Source: Nevskia sp035651715 (GTDB lineage: Bacteria; Pseudomonadota; Gammaproteobacteria; Nevskiales; Nevskiaceae). Taken from it: DNA of 64,000 nt. The position numbers and the translations under genes are program-made. The stretch is from assembly GCA_035651715.1 (NCBI GenBank), contig DASRFD010000038.1:62001-126000 (forward strand). Reading direction: 5' to 3'. Shown one piece after another: positions 54,325-62,489 of this stretch; within the stretch, counting starts at the first letter, position 1; each line of letters opens with the position of its first letter. The notes below the pieces were generated by a model. It saw only the letters and a list, made by a program, of their open reading frames with translations. It made no database searches and was not told the DNA's origin.

Positions 54325-55371
54325 ATGCAGATTTCCCGCAGCATCTACAGCATCGCGCAGATGGTCGACACGGCGGCCGAGCACGGCATGAGCGCCCGGG
54401 CCTGCCTGGCGCATTCGGGCATCGCGCCGGAGCAGCTGCTGCAGCTGGAGTCGCAGGTGTCGCCGCAGCAGGAGTTCACGGTCATCGCCAACATCGTGCG
54501 CGAGCTGCAGCACGTGCCGGCCCTGGGCTTGCGCATGGCGGCGCGGTTCCACATGCCGGTGTACGGGGTGCTGACGTTCGCGATGTGCAGCTGCGCCACC
54601 GCCGGCGATGCCATCAATCTCGGCCTCAGCTACCACGAGCTGAGCTTCACGCTGGTGGAAAAGCACCAGCAGCTGGTCGGCGACGACCTGGTCTTCACCT
54701 TCGACGACCGGCACATCCCGGCGCCGCTGCGCCAGGTCGTGGTGGAACGGGACCTGTTCGCCCTGCCCAGGGTGATGGGGGAAGTCCTGGGGCATCCGAT
54801 GCCCCGGCGCAGGGCGCGCTTCGCCTATCCCGCGCCGCCCCATGCCAGGCGCTATGCCGAGCTGCTCGGCTTCGAACCCGAATTCGACGCCCCGGCGCAC
54901 CAGATCTTCGTGGACGCCGAGTTCCGCAAGCTGCCGATGCCCCAGGCCAACGCCGCCACCTTGCGCCACTGCCAGGCGCAGCTGCAGGCCATTGTGGCGC
55001 GGCACAAGGTCTGGAGCGGCACCGCGGGCAAGGTGCGCGACATGCTGATGCGCCGTCCGGCGATGGGAGCGGACATGGAGGAGGTGGCGGCCGAGCTGCG
55101 CATGACCTCGCGCAACCTGCGCCGCGTGCTGGAAGCGGAAAACACCTCGTTCCGCAGCCTGGCGGACGAGGTGCGCCAGACCGTGGCGGAGGAACTGCTG
55201 GGCCTGGGCAAGTCCAGCGTCAAGGAGGTGGCGGCGCGGCTGGGCTACCGCGAGGTCTCCAGCTTCACCAACGCCTTCAAGCGCTGGACCGGCCGGGCGC
55301 CGCGCGACTGGCGGTCCGGACCGCCGCGGTCCGCCGCGTCCGGCGGGCCGCCCGACTCCGGCTCCGCCTGA
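54325..55371 (+). CDS. AraC-family transcriptional regulator
   Basis: 348 aa from ATG 54325. The N-terminal arabinose-binding-like domain (PF12625 type) spans about residues 15-200 (GMSARACLAHSGIAPEQLLQ, LGLSYHELSFTLVE). The C-terminal HTH pair is canonical: MEEVAAELRMTSRNLRRVLEAENTSFR, then VKEVAARLGYREVSSFTNAFKRWTGRAPRDWR. It belongs to the same group as the regulator at 34277. The DUF1801 gene diverges from it and a beta-helix gene converges with it, so its target is not obvious. Confidence 0.86.
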   Translation: MQISRSIYSIAQMVDTAAEHGMSARACLAHSGIAPEQLLQLESQVSPQQEFTVIANIVRELQHVPALGLRMAARFHMPVYGVLTFAMCSCATAGDAINLGLSYHELSFTLVEKHQQLVGDDLVFTFDDRHIPAPLRQVVVERDLFALPRVMGEVLGHPMPRRRARFAYPAPPHARRYAELLGFEPEFDAPAHQIFVDAEFRKLPMPQANAATLRHCQAQLQAIVARHKVWSGTAGKVRDMLMRRPAMGADMEEVAAELRMTSRNLRRVLEAENTSFRSLADEVRQTVAEELLGLGKSSVKEVAARLGYREVSSFTNAFKRWTGRAPRDWRSGPPRSAASGGPPDSGSA

Positions 55372-55375
55372 CGAC

Positions 55376-55413
55376 GGACCGCCGCACCGGCGCCAGCCGG
55401 TGCGGCGGGTCCG
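55376..55413. terminator. Shared terminator between convergent genes
   Basis: GCCGCACCGGC and GCCGGTGCGGC form an 11-bp stem around GCCA, extended by GGACC/GGGTCC with one bulge. It lies between the AraC stop (55371) and the beta-helix gene stop (55416). Confidence 0.65.
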
Positions 55414-55415
55414 GT

Positions 55416-57029
55416 TTATTGCACTTCGTCGAAGCCGCGTGTCGGCGCGGCGGTCGCCGGCACCGGGTTGCCGAAGTAGTCCTGGCCGCCGTTGCCGGGG
55501 ATCACCGCGCCGCTGCCTGCGGCCGGCGAAGTCGCCGCCAGCTTGTAGCCTCCCACCGCGGCCAGGCCAGCCGGCGCCTGCGTGGCCGGAGCGATCATCT
55601 GCGGGTCGGCGACGATTTTGGCGGCGTCGGCCGGCTCGCCCGCGGTGTGATTGCCGTAGATCAGGTTGTTGCTGATCACGGTGCCGGTGCCCTTGGGCTG
55701 CACCCAGGTGCCGGTGCCGAGATTGACGATCACGTTGTTGCGGAAGTACCAGCTGTTGTTGTTGTCGCCGCTCCAGCCCTCCTGGTAGGTGGGATGGGCG
55801 TTCAGGCCCGGCGCGATGTAGACGGTGTTGTTGTAGATGTTGACGCCGGACATCAGGCCGCTGGACAGCGTGAACACGCCGTTGGCGCCGTAGGCGTCGT
55901 TGACGCTCAGGTTGTAGCGCACGACGCCGCCGGTGCCGGAGAAATTCCCGCCCATCAGCAGGAAGGCGCCGCCCTCGTTGTCGTGGCTGTAGTTGTACTG
56001 CACCACCGTGTTGCTGGTCAGCAGGTCGATGTCGTAGGCCTCGCCGTCGACGACATGGGTCTGCACGCCGGAGACCTCGTTGTACTGCATCACGCTGTTG
56101 GTGGTCTTGGCCACGAACATGCCGACGCTGCCCGGCTCGCTGGAGCCGGAGACGGTGACCAGGCCGGCTCCGTCGACGACGTTGTGGTCGATCATGTTGT
56201 TGATCGAGCCGGAGACGATGATGCCGTCGCTGTCGATGTTCTTGAGCCGGTTGCCGGAGATGGTGAGGTTCTTGCTCAGCGCGTCCTGCGACACCAGGTA
56301 GAACAGGAAGCCGGTGGAGTAGTCGTTGAAGACGATGCCGGTGCGGCCGACGTTCTCGACGATGTTGTCGAGGATCTGCACGCCCTCCCAGCTGCTGGCG
56401 CCGTTGGACAGGCCGTTCATGGCGTCGGCCAGCACGGCGATGCCGCCGTTGGTCTGCGGATTGGCGCCGGAGCAGACGGAGCAGCCGTTCACGTCGTGGA
56501 CGTAGTTGTTGACGATGGTGATGCCGTGCTTGCCGGTGCCGCTGGTGTTGTTGACCAGGATGCCGCTGCGGTTGGCGCCGGGGGAGTTGACCGTGCCGAT
56601 GTTGTTCTTGCCGTTGTCGTTGACCACCTCCAGCCCGCTGATGGTCCAGTACGAGACGTTCTGCAGCAGCACCGCCGCGCCGCCGGAGCCGCCGCCGGCC
56701 ACGTTGCGGCCGTCGATGTACGGGCGCGGGCCGTCGCCGTAGGCGCCGATGGTGATCGGGTTGCCGGCCACGCCCGAGCCCTTGGGGTTGAGCTGCTCGA
56801 TCCACTGCTGGCCGGCGCGCAGCAGGATGCTGTCGCCCTGCGAGAACGTCGTCGCGTTGACCTTGGCCAGCGTCTTCCACGGCGTGGCCTGGCTGGTGCC
56901 GTTGTTGCTGTCCGAGCCGTTGGTGGCGTCGACGTAGTACGCGGTGTTGGTGGCGAAGGCCGGCGCGGCGAGCAGCACGCCGGCGCCGATGAGGGCGGCG
57001 GCCGCCCGGATCCCTGGATTCCTACCCAT
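55416..57029 (-). CDS. Secreted right-handed parallel beta-helix protein
   Basis: 537 aa from ATG 57029 with GGAGGAG nine bases upstream. Signal peptide ALIGAGVLLAAPAFA. The start of the mature protein, YYVDATNGSDSNNGTS and PWKTLAKVNA, is typical of polysaccharide-lyase-like beta-helix proteins. Many coils follow with N/G-rich turns (VVNDNGKNNIGT, IVNNYVHDVNG, ISGNRLKNIDSDGI, VIVNLGTGTWVQ). Catalytic residues cannot be assigned by eye, so it may be a lyase, an epimerase-like enzyme or a binding protein acting on extracellular polysaccharide. It lies beside two lipoprotein hydrolases on the same strand. Confidence 0.82.
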   Translation of the reverse strand: MGRNPGIRAAAALIGAGVLLAAPAFATNTAYYVDATNGSDSNNGTSQATPWKTLAKVNATTFSQGDSILLRAGQQWIEQLNPKGSGVAGNPITIGAYGDGPRPYIDGRNVAGGGSGGAAVLLQNVSYWTISGLEVVNDNGKNNIGTVNSPGANRSGILVNNTSGTGKHGITIVNNYVHDVNGCSVCSGANPQTNGGIAVLADAMNGLSNGASSWEGVQILDNIVENVGRTGIVFNDYSTGFLFYLVSQDALSKNLTISGNRLKNIDSDGIIVSGSINNMIDHNVVDGAGLVTVSGSSEPGSVGMFVAKTTNSVMQYNEVSGVQTHVVDGEAYDIDLLTSNTVVQYNYSHDNEGGAFLLMGGNFSGTGGVVRYNLSVNDAYGANGVFTLSSGLMSGVNIYNNTVYIAPGLNAHPTYQEGWSGDNNNSWYFRNNVIVNLGTGTWVQPKGTGTVISNNLIYGNHTAGEPADAAKIVADPQMIAPATQAPAGLAAVGGYKLAATSPAAGSGAVIPGNGGQDYFGNPVPATAAPTRGFDEVQ

Positions 57030-57289
57030 GCGAAAAACTCCTCCGTGGTGGTCACTGGCGGGCAACAGCGTCCCTCGCCCGTAAGTGCGGTTGAAGAAAC
57101 GGCAGATTGTTCCTGTGCAGCTTGTGTCGGCCCGCCTGGCGCATCGGTGCGGCGCGGAGGCGGCGGGCCTGGTCGTTGTCGGTCCTCCGAGGCTGCATTG
57201 TGCTGCGGCCGCGGACGGGATTCCGGACGACAATTGCGATTTCCGGACCGCTCGCGGCGGCGCCGGAAGCGCCTGCGCGCGCAGCGGCC
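57030..57289 (-). other. 260-bp upstream region of the beta-helix gene
   Basis: It lies between the LpqC-like gene stop (57290) and the beta-helix start, both on the minus strand. It holds the beta-helix ribosome-binding site and GC-rich sequence. No clear promoter or terminator was identified. Confidence 0.35.
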
Positions 57290-58345
57290 CTAGCGGGACT
57301 CCACGCAGGGCAGCGCGGTATCCGACTTGCGGAAGCGCTTGAAGAAGCCCCAGGACAGTTCCGCGCCGCTGGGCGCCCGGGGGTCGGTGAACCCCTTCAG
57401 CCTGGGGTCGGACGAGCCGCCCGGCCAGAAGTGCTGCATCTGCTCGATGCGCACCTGCTCGAGGACGCGGCAGCCGTCGCCGTCCTCGTACAGATCGATG
57501 TGATAAGGGTAGCGGCCGTTCCCCGGCGTCACGTCGGCGGTGCGGGTGGGGGTGAGCGGAAACGGCGCGTCGAGGGCGCCGGAGGCCGCCAGGTTGTCGG
57601 TCATCAGCCATTGCTGGACCGCATTGGCGCCGCTCGCCGGCGTCGCCGCCGGGTCCTGCGCGCCCTGGAAGTCGATGACCGGGACGATGCGCGCGTACGG
57701 CCCCATCGCCGCATAGGCCGCGAGCGCCAGCACCTGCGGCGGCGTCAGGCTCGCGCCCAGCGGCTGGCCCACGCCGGCCAGGCCGATGCCGTAGGCGCCG
57801 CCTTCGGCGATGCCGATGGCCGCGTACAGGTCCGGGTAGGTCGCGCCCATGATGCTGGTCTCCCAGCCGCCGGCCGACATGCCGACCACGTAGACGCGCT
57901 CGGGGTCGACGTTCCAGCCGGCCATCACCTGCTGCGTGAGGTCGGCGATGGCCTGCGGGTCGCCCACGCCGCGCACCATCTCCGCCGGGTCGTAGAAATG
58001 CCAGGCCTGCAGCAGGTGCTCGCCGACCGGGCCGTCGGTCTCGTTGTCCGGATACAGCACGATGAACCGCTCGCGCGCCGCCAGCGGATCGAACAGGTTC
58101 GCCGCGCGCTGCTGCTCCGCCGTGGTGTTGGCGCCGTGCAGCACCACCACCAGCGGCGCCGGCGCATCGGGGCTGACCGAGCCGGGCACGTAGACCAGGC
58201 CGCGGTAGGTGCCGAACGCACCGGCGGTACGGACGACCGCGTCCGTATCCTGGCTGACCGGCTCCGAGCCGGTGCAGGCGGCGAGCAGCAGGGCCAGGCC
58301 CCAGGGCATGAACCGGGCGCGGTGCCGGTGTCGGTCTGTTGCCAT
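57290..58345 (-). CDS. PHB-depolymerase/LpqC-like esterase lipoprotein
   Basis: 351 aa from ATG 58345 (GTG 58348 is adjacent, but GGGGG is better spaced for the ATG). Lipobox LLAAC at about residue 24 anchors it to the envelope. The alpha/beta-hydrolase core has the oxyanion HGANTT after PLVVVLHG, the nucleophile Ser in GMSAGGWETS and a His in MQHFWPGG. The fold matches LpqC/poly(3-hydroxybutyrate) depolymerase-family esterases, including feruloyl esterases. It lies between a CocE-type hydrolase and a beta-helix protein, which fits extracellular polymer breakdown, but the substrate is unknown. Confidence 0.83.
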   Translation of the reverse strand: MATDRHRHRARFMPWGLALLLAACTGSEPVSQDTDAVVRTAGAFGTYRGLVYVPGSVSPDAPAPLVVVLHGANTTAEQQRAANLFDPLAARERFIVLYPDNETDGPVGEHLLQAWHFYDPAEMVRGVGDPQAIADLTQQVMAGWNVDPERVYVVGMSAGGWETSIMGATYPDLYAAIGIAEGGAYGIGLAGVGQPLGASLTPPQVLALAAYAAMGPYARIVPVIDFQGAQDPAATPASGANAVQQWLMTDNLAASGALDAPFPLTPTRTADVTPGNGRYPYHIDLYEDGDGCRVLEQVRIEQMQHFWPGGSSDPRLKGFTDPRAPSGAELSWGFFKRFRKSDTALPCVESR

Positions 58346-58520
58346 CACGTTGCCCCCTCGATCGCCGCGACTGCCGGCATCAGCTGCTCACGGTCCGGGT
58401 CCCTTCCGGCCGGATACTCTACGAAGACGGCGGCGCCGGGCGTGACATGAATTCCGGACGCCGATCCGGGATTTCCGGCAGGTTCCGCCGAACGGCGGCG
58501 GCGCGCATCGCCCGGCGCCT

Positions 58521-60452
58521 TCAGTGCAGCGCCGAAACCGGCACCGCCGGCAGCACCACGCTCGACGGATGCTGCGCGTCGCTGTGCACCGTCAGCAGGC
58601 CGGCGGCGCCGGACGCCAGCGCGGGCAGCGGCGGCAGGCCGTGCGGGAAGTCGCTGGGGCCGATCGAGACGCGCAGCTGGTGCCCGGCCTTGATCAGGGC
58701 GCTGGTGGGGAACACCTCGACCGCGACCGCCGTGGGCGTGTTGGCGGCGACGTCCTGCAGCGCCGCCTGCGTGTAAGGGTGCCAGGGCTGGATCATCTGC
58801 CCGTCCAGGGTGCGCGAGCGGCCGGCGTCCACGGCGCGCATCGACAGCAGCTGCAGGCCGCTGCTGAGCGGGGTCACGGTGCTGCCGTCGACGTCGTCGA
58901 GGCGCACCGAGAGGCTGGCGTCGCTGGCGGTGGTGGAGACCCACAGGTCGGCTTCGATCGGCCCGTTGAGGTAGAAGTCCTGCGCCATCGGCGCGGTCTG
59001 GTAGTTGACGGCGCCCGCTTCCACCACGGTGTCGTCGGCGAAGCACGGCAGCTGCAGGTAGCCGAGGATGCCGGCGGTCCATTGCACCGTGGTGGCCGAG
59101 CAGAGGCCGTTGAGCGGCTCCTGCAGGGTGGTATTGCCCGGCTCGGCGGCGCCGGGCATGGCCGGCGCCAGGCTGCGGTCGCCGTGCAGGTACAGCCGCT
59201 GCGCCGCGGCCCGGGGATGAGGCCAGTCGCTCGCGGTGACGTAGTGGCCGAAGCCGTAGACGTACTGGGTGACGTTGGGCTGGGCGCCGGCGCCGCTGTC
59301 CTGCCCGCGCAGGTACTGGTCGAACCACTGCAGCGCGATATGGCTGAGCGGCGGCACGCCGTCCGCCGGCAGGTTGCTGCCCGCGGCGATGTGGGTCCAG
59401 GGGCCGATCAGCAGCTTGGACGGGGCGTTGCGCTTGACCGCCTCGTACAGCAGCGGCTCGCCGCGCTGGAAGACGTCGTCGAGGCCGCCGACGACGAAGG
59501 TCGGCACGCGGATGTCGCCGGCGTGCTCCCTGGGCGAGCGGATGCTCCAGAAGTCGTTGTCGTAGACCTCGTTGCTGTCGCCGAGGATCGCGCCGAGCAG
59601 CAGCGGCACTTCGTCGGCGGTGACCGCGGTGAACAGCTGCGACAGGTCCAGCGGCACGCCGGTGGCCGGATCGGTGACGGCGTCCGGGTTGAGCACGGTG
59701 CCGGCCATCACCAGCATGAACCAGGCCGGGATGAAAGCGGCATTGGTCTCGCCGCCGGTGAAGACGATGTCGCGGTAGGCGTCGGCCATCGGCACGATCA
59801 GGAACGTCGCCTTCACCGCCGGATGGCGCGTCGCCGCGGCCAGCGCCGAGGTGATGCCGAGCAGCGACTCGCCGTACATGCCGATGCTGCCGTTGCAGAA
59901 CGGCTGCGCCGCGATCCAGTCGAGGATCGCGACGTAGTCGGCCTGCTCGGTGGCGCCGAACATGTTCCACTGTCCCTGCGAGCCGCCGGTGCCGCGCACG
60001 TCCACGATCACCTGGGCGTAGCCATGGTGGCCGAGGTAGCTGTTGACGACGCTGTTGCCGGGCAGGTTCTTGTCATAACCCGTCAGCGACACCACCGTGG
60101 GCAGCGGCTGGCTCACGCTGCTGCCGGCGGCGTCCGCCGGCAGGGTCACGTCCGCCGACAGCCGGGTGCCGTCCGGCAGGGTGATGGCGACGGTCGTGGT
60201 GTTCTGGTTGGGATAAGGCGCGGCGGGGTTGTAGTCCGACCAGCGGGCGCCGCCGTTGGACAGGATCGGCGCCGCAGCGGCCGCGGCATGGGCACGGTCG
60301 CCCAGGGTGGTCCAGCGGGCAGCGGCGAGCGCATTGTCCGCGGGCGGCGTGCTGCTGCCGCAACCGGCCGCCAGGATTCCGGCCGCCGCGAGCGGCAGCA
60401 CCATGCAGTGCCTGGCCGCGCGCAGCGCGGCCGGGCCCTTCGAACGCTTCAC
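58521..60452 (-). CDS. CocE/NonD-type S15 hydrolase lipoprotein
   Basis: 643 aa from GTG 60452, chosen for GGGAGGAG at good spacing; upstream in-frame starts would bury the signal. Lipobox LAAGC. The X-Pro dipeptidyl-peptidase/cocaine esterase fold is shown by DVRGTGGSQGQWNMFG, the nucleophile elbow MYGESLLGITS and the His in LLIGPWTH. The C-terminal jelly-roll domain begins near DLWVSTTASDASLSV. Members hydrolyse esters or amides. The nearby LpqC-like esterase on the same strand, 176 bp away, may share regulation. Substrate unknown. Confidence 0.86.
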   Translation of the reverse strand: MKRSKGPAALRAARHCMVLPLAAAGILAAGCGSSTPPADNALAAARWTTLGDRAHAAAAAAPILSNGGARWSDYNPAAPYPNQNTTTVAITLPDGTRLSADVTLPADAAGSSVSQPLPTVVSLTGYDKNLPGNSVVNSYLGHHGYAQVIVDVRGTGGSQGQWNMFGATEQADYVAILDWIAAQPFCNGSIGMYGESLLGITSALAAATRHPAVKATFLIVPMADAYRDIVFTGGETNAAFIPAWFMLVMAGTVLNPDAVTDPATGVPLDLSQLFTAVTADEVPLLLGAILGDSNEVYDNDFWSIRSPREHAGDIRVPTFVVGGLDDVFQRGEPLLYEAVKRNAPSKLLIGPWTHIAAGSNLPADGVPPLSHIALQWFDQYLRGQDSGAGAQPNVTQYVYGFGHYVTASDWPHPRAAAQRLYLHGDRSLAPAMPGAAEPGNTTLQEPLNGLCSATTVQWTAGILGYLQLPCFADDTVVEAGAVNYQTAPMAQDFYLNGPIEADLWVSTTASDASLSVRLDDVDGSTVTPLSSGLQLLSMRAVDAGRSRTLDGQMIQPWHPYTQAALQDVAANTPTAVAVEVFPTSALIKAGHQLRVSIGPSDFPHGLPPLPALASGAAGLLTVHSDAQHPSSVVLPAVPVSALH

Positions 60453-60998
60453 CGAAAACTCCTCCCGAACCGCCCGGGGGGGCGGCCCCGCAATGCTGCT
60501 TATTTTTGTAGTCGCCCGGCTGCCCGACGCGGTCGCCGCCAAACGCTTCGCGTGGTCAAGCGGGCATCGGGTGGCGGCGCGGGCGCTGAATGCCGCTAAT
60601 GAACTCTATAGTCCATGAAACCATCCGGTCATTCGGCTGTCAAGTGAGACAGGGTTGCTAGGCATTTTTCGTTGCTGTGCGGTTGCACTGTCCTGCGCGG
60701 CCGTGGCGAGGTGCGTAAAGCGTTCCGGGAGGCCCGATGCAAGCGGTGCGCGCGATCGTTGCCGGGCGCGGCTGGCCGCGCCGGGAGCGCGTCTGCATAA
60801 TGGCTTCGCCGGACGTGGCTTTGAACGTCCGCCGTTCAGGGAAAGCGAGCGGCGGGTCCGGCGATCCGGGCTCTCCGGATTTGGCGCGCAAGGAGGCGCA
60901 GGGACAGGTGAACCGCAGCAGGACCGTGCCCTCCGGCACCCCGATCGACTGCAGGAGATCGCCGTGATCATCGTCCCACATCCTTGCGGGCTGCTCCG
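60453..60998. other. 546-bp divergent region before the KaiC-like gene
   Basis: Short frames exist on both strands but none is convincing. A minus-strand TTGACA at 60637-60642 and TATAGA near 60606-60611 are too far apart for one promoter. CTGTC/GACAG (60637-60652) is a small palindrome. It must hold the promoters for the S15 hydrolase and the kaiC-like gene, but they were not pinned down. Confidence 0.4.
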
Positions 60999-62486
60999 AT
61001 GACAACGCCCGCCGAAAAACTCTCGACCGGCATTCCCGGCCTGGACACCGTGCTCAGCGGCGGCTTGACCGCGAGGCGCCTTTACCTGGTGGAGGGCGTG
61101 CCGGGGTCGGGCAAGACCACGCTGGCGCTGCAGTTCCTGCTGGAGGCAGCGGCGCGCGGCGAGCGCACGCTGTACATCACGCTGTCGGAGTCGGTGGAGG
61201 AGCTGGCCTCGGTCGCCGCTTCGCACGGCTGGTCGCTGGCGGGAATGAACCTGCGCGAGCTGGCGCCGTCGCTGGAATCGCTGCGCCCCGACGACCAGTA
61301 CACCATGTTCCATCCGTCCGAGGTGGAGCTGGGCGAGACCACGCGCGCGATCCTGGAAGAGGTGGAGCGGATCGATCCGGCGCGCATCGTGTTCGACTCG
61401 CTCTCCGAGCTGCGCCTGCTGGCCGGCAACGCGCTCAAGTACCGGCGGCAGATCCTGGCGCTGAAGCAGTTCTTCTCCGGCCGCAACTGCACGGTGCTGC
61501 TGCTCGACGACATGACCAGCACCGATCACGACCTGCAGGTGCAGAGCATCGCCCACGGCGTCGTCGCGCTGGAGCAGCTCAACCAGGACTACGGCATCGA
61601 ACGGCGCCGCCTGCGGGTGATCAAGTACCGCGGCGTGAAATTCCGCGGCGGCTATCACGACTATGTGATCGAGCGCGGCGGGCTGCGGGTGTTCCCGCGC
61701 CTGGTGGCCAGCGAAAGCCGGGCCCCGCGCCCCAAGGAGCGCTATGTCAGCGGCATCGAGGAGCTGGACCGCCTGCTCGGCGGCGGCATCGAGCGCGGCA
61801 CCTCCACCCTGATCGCTGGCCCGGCGGGCACCGGCAAGTCCTCGGTGGCGGCGCAGTTCGTCCATGCCGCGGCCGGGCGCGGCCAGAAGGCGCTGATGGT
61901 GATCTTCGACGAGGCCGAGAACACGCTGCTGCAGCGCACCGGCGAGCTGAGCATCGGCCTGGCGCCCTTCATCGAAGCCGGGCAGGTGCGGGTGAAGCAG
62001 GTCGACCCGGCCGAGCTGTCGCCGGGGGAGCTGGTCAACACCATCCGCCGGGCGGTCGAGGACGACGGCGTATCGATCGTCGTCATCGACAGCCTCAACG
62101 GCCTTCTCAACGCCATGCCCGGGGAGAAGCACCTGCTGATCCAGATGCACGAGCTGCTGATGTTCCTCGGGCAGCGCGGCGTCGCCACGCTGCTGATCAG
62201 CGCGCACCACGGCCTGATCGGCAGCGCCATGACCACGCCGGTGGACGTGAGCTACCTGGCCGACGCGGTGATCCTGATGCGGTATTTCGAGGCGCAGGGC
62301 CAGGTGCGGCAGGCGATCTCGATCGTCAAGAAGCGCAGCGGCGCCCACGAGCGCAGCATCCGCGAATTCAGGATGGCCGACAGCCGCATCCAGGTGGGCA
62401 AGCCACTGATGGATTTCCAGGGCATCCTCACCGGGGTGCCGGTGATGAAGCCGCAGGGCGAGGCGCAGAAGGGAGAACTGCTCTAG
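60999..62486 (+). CDS. KaiC-like double-ATPase signalling protein
   Basis: 495 aa from ATG 60999; an upstream TTG adds five residues. Two RecA-like KaiC domains: Walker A GVPGSGKTT at about 33-41 and GPAGTGKSS at about 274-282. LSTGIPGLDTVLSGGL and VSGIEELDRLLGGGIERG mark the domain starts, and VIVFDS-like Walker B strands follow (ARIVFDSLSEL; SIVVIDSLNGL). The protein resembles the KaiC homologues of non-cyanobacteria, which lack kaiA/kaiB and often pair with histidine kinases in stress signalling. It is followed by a hybrid kinase 4 bp downstream, so the two are almost certainly one operon. Confidence 0.87.
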   Translation: MTTPAEKLSTGIPGLDTVLSGGLTARRLYLVEGVPGSGKTTLALQFLLEAAARGERTLYITLSESVEELASVAASHGWSLAGMNLRELAPSLESLRPDDQYTMFHPSEVELGETTRAILEEVERIDPARIVFDSLSELRLLAGNALKYRRQILALKQFFSGRNCTVLLLDDMTSTDHDLQVQSIAHGVVALEQLNQDYGIERRRLRVIKYRGVKFRGGYHDYVIERGGLRVFPRLVASESRAPRPKERYVSGIEELDRLLGGGIERGTSTLIAGPAGTGKSSVAAQFVHAAAGRGQKALMVIFDEAENTLLQRTGELSIGLAPFIEAGQVRVKQVDPAELSPGELVNTIRRAVEDDGVSIVVIDSLNGLLNAMPGEKHLLIQMHELLMFLGQRGVATLLISAHHGLIGSAMTTPVDVSYLADAVILMRYFEAQGQVRQAISIVKKRSGAHERSIREFRMADSRIQVGKPLMDFQGILTGVPVMKPQGEAQKGELL

Positions 62487-62489
62487 GCG

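Noticed and set aside
54279..57293. 1004-codon plus-strand open frame
   Set aside because: Runs through the AraC gene in another frame and antisense through the beta-helix gene; low-complexity translation.
60606..60642. Minus-strand sigma-70 promoter TTGACA...TATAGA for the S15 hydrolase gene
   Set aside because: The spacing is about 26-27 bp, far from the 16-18 bp needed.
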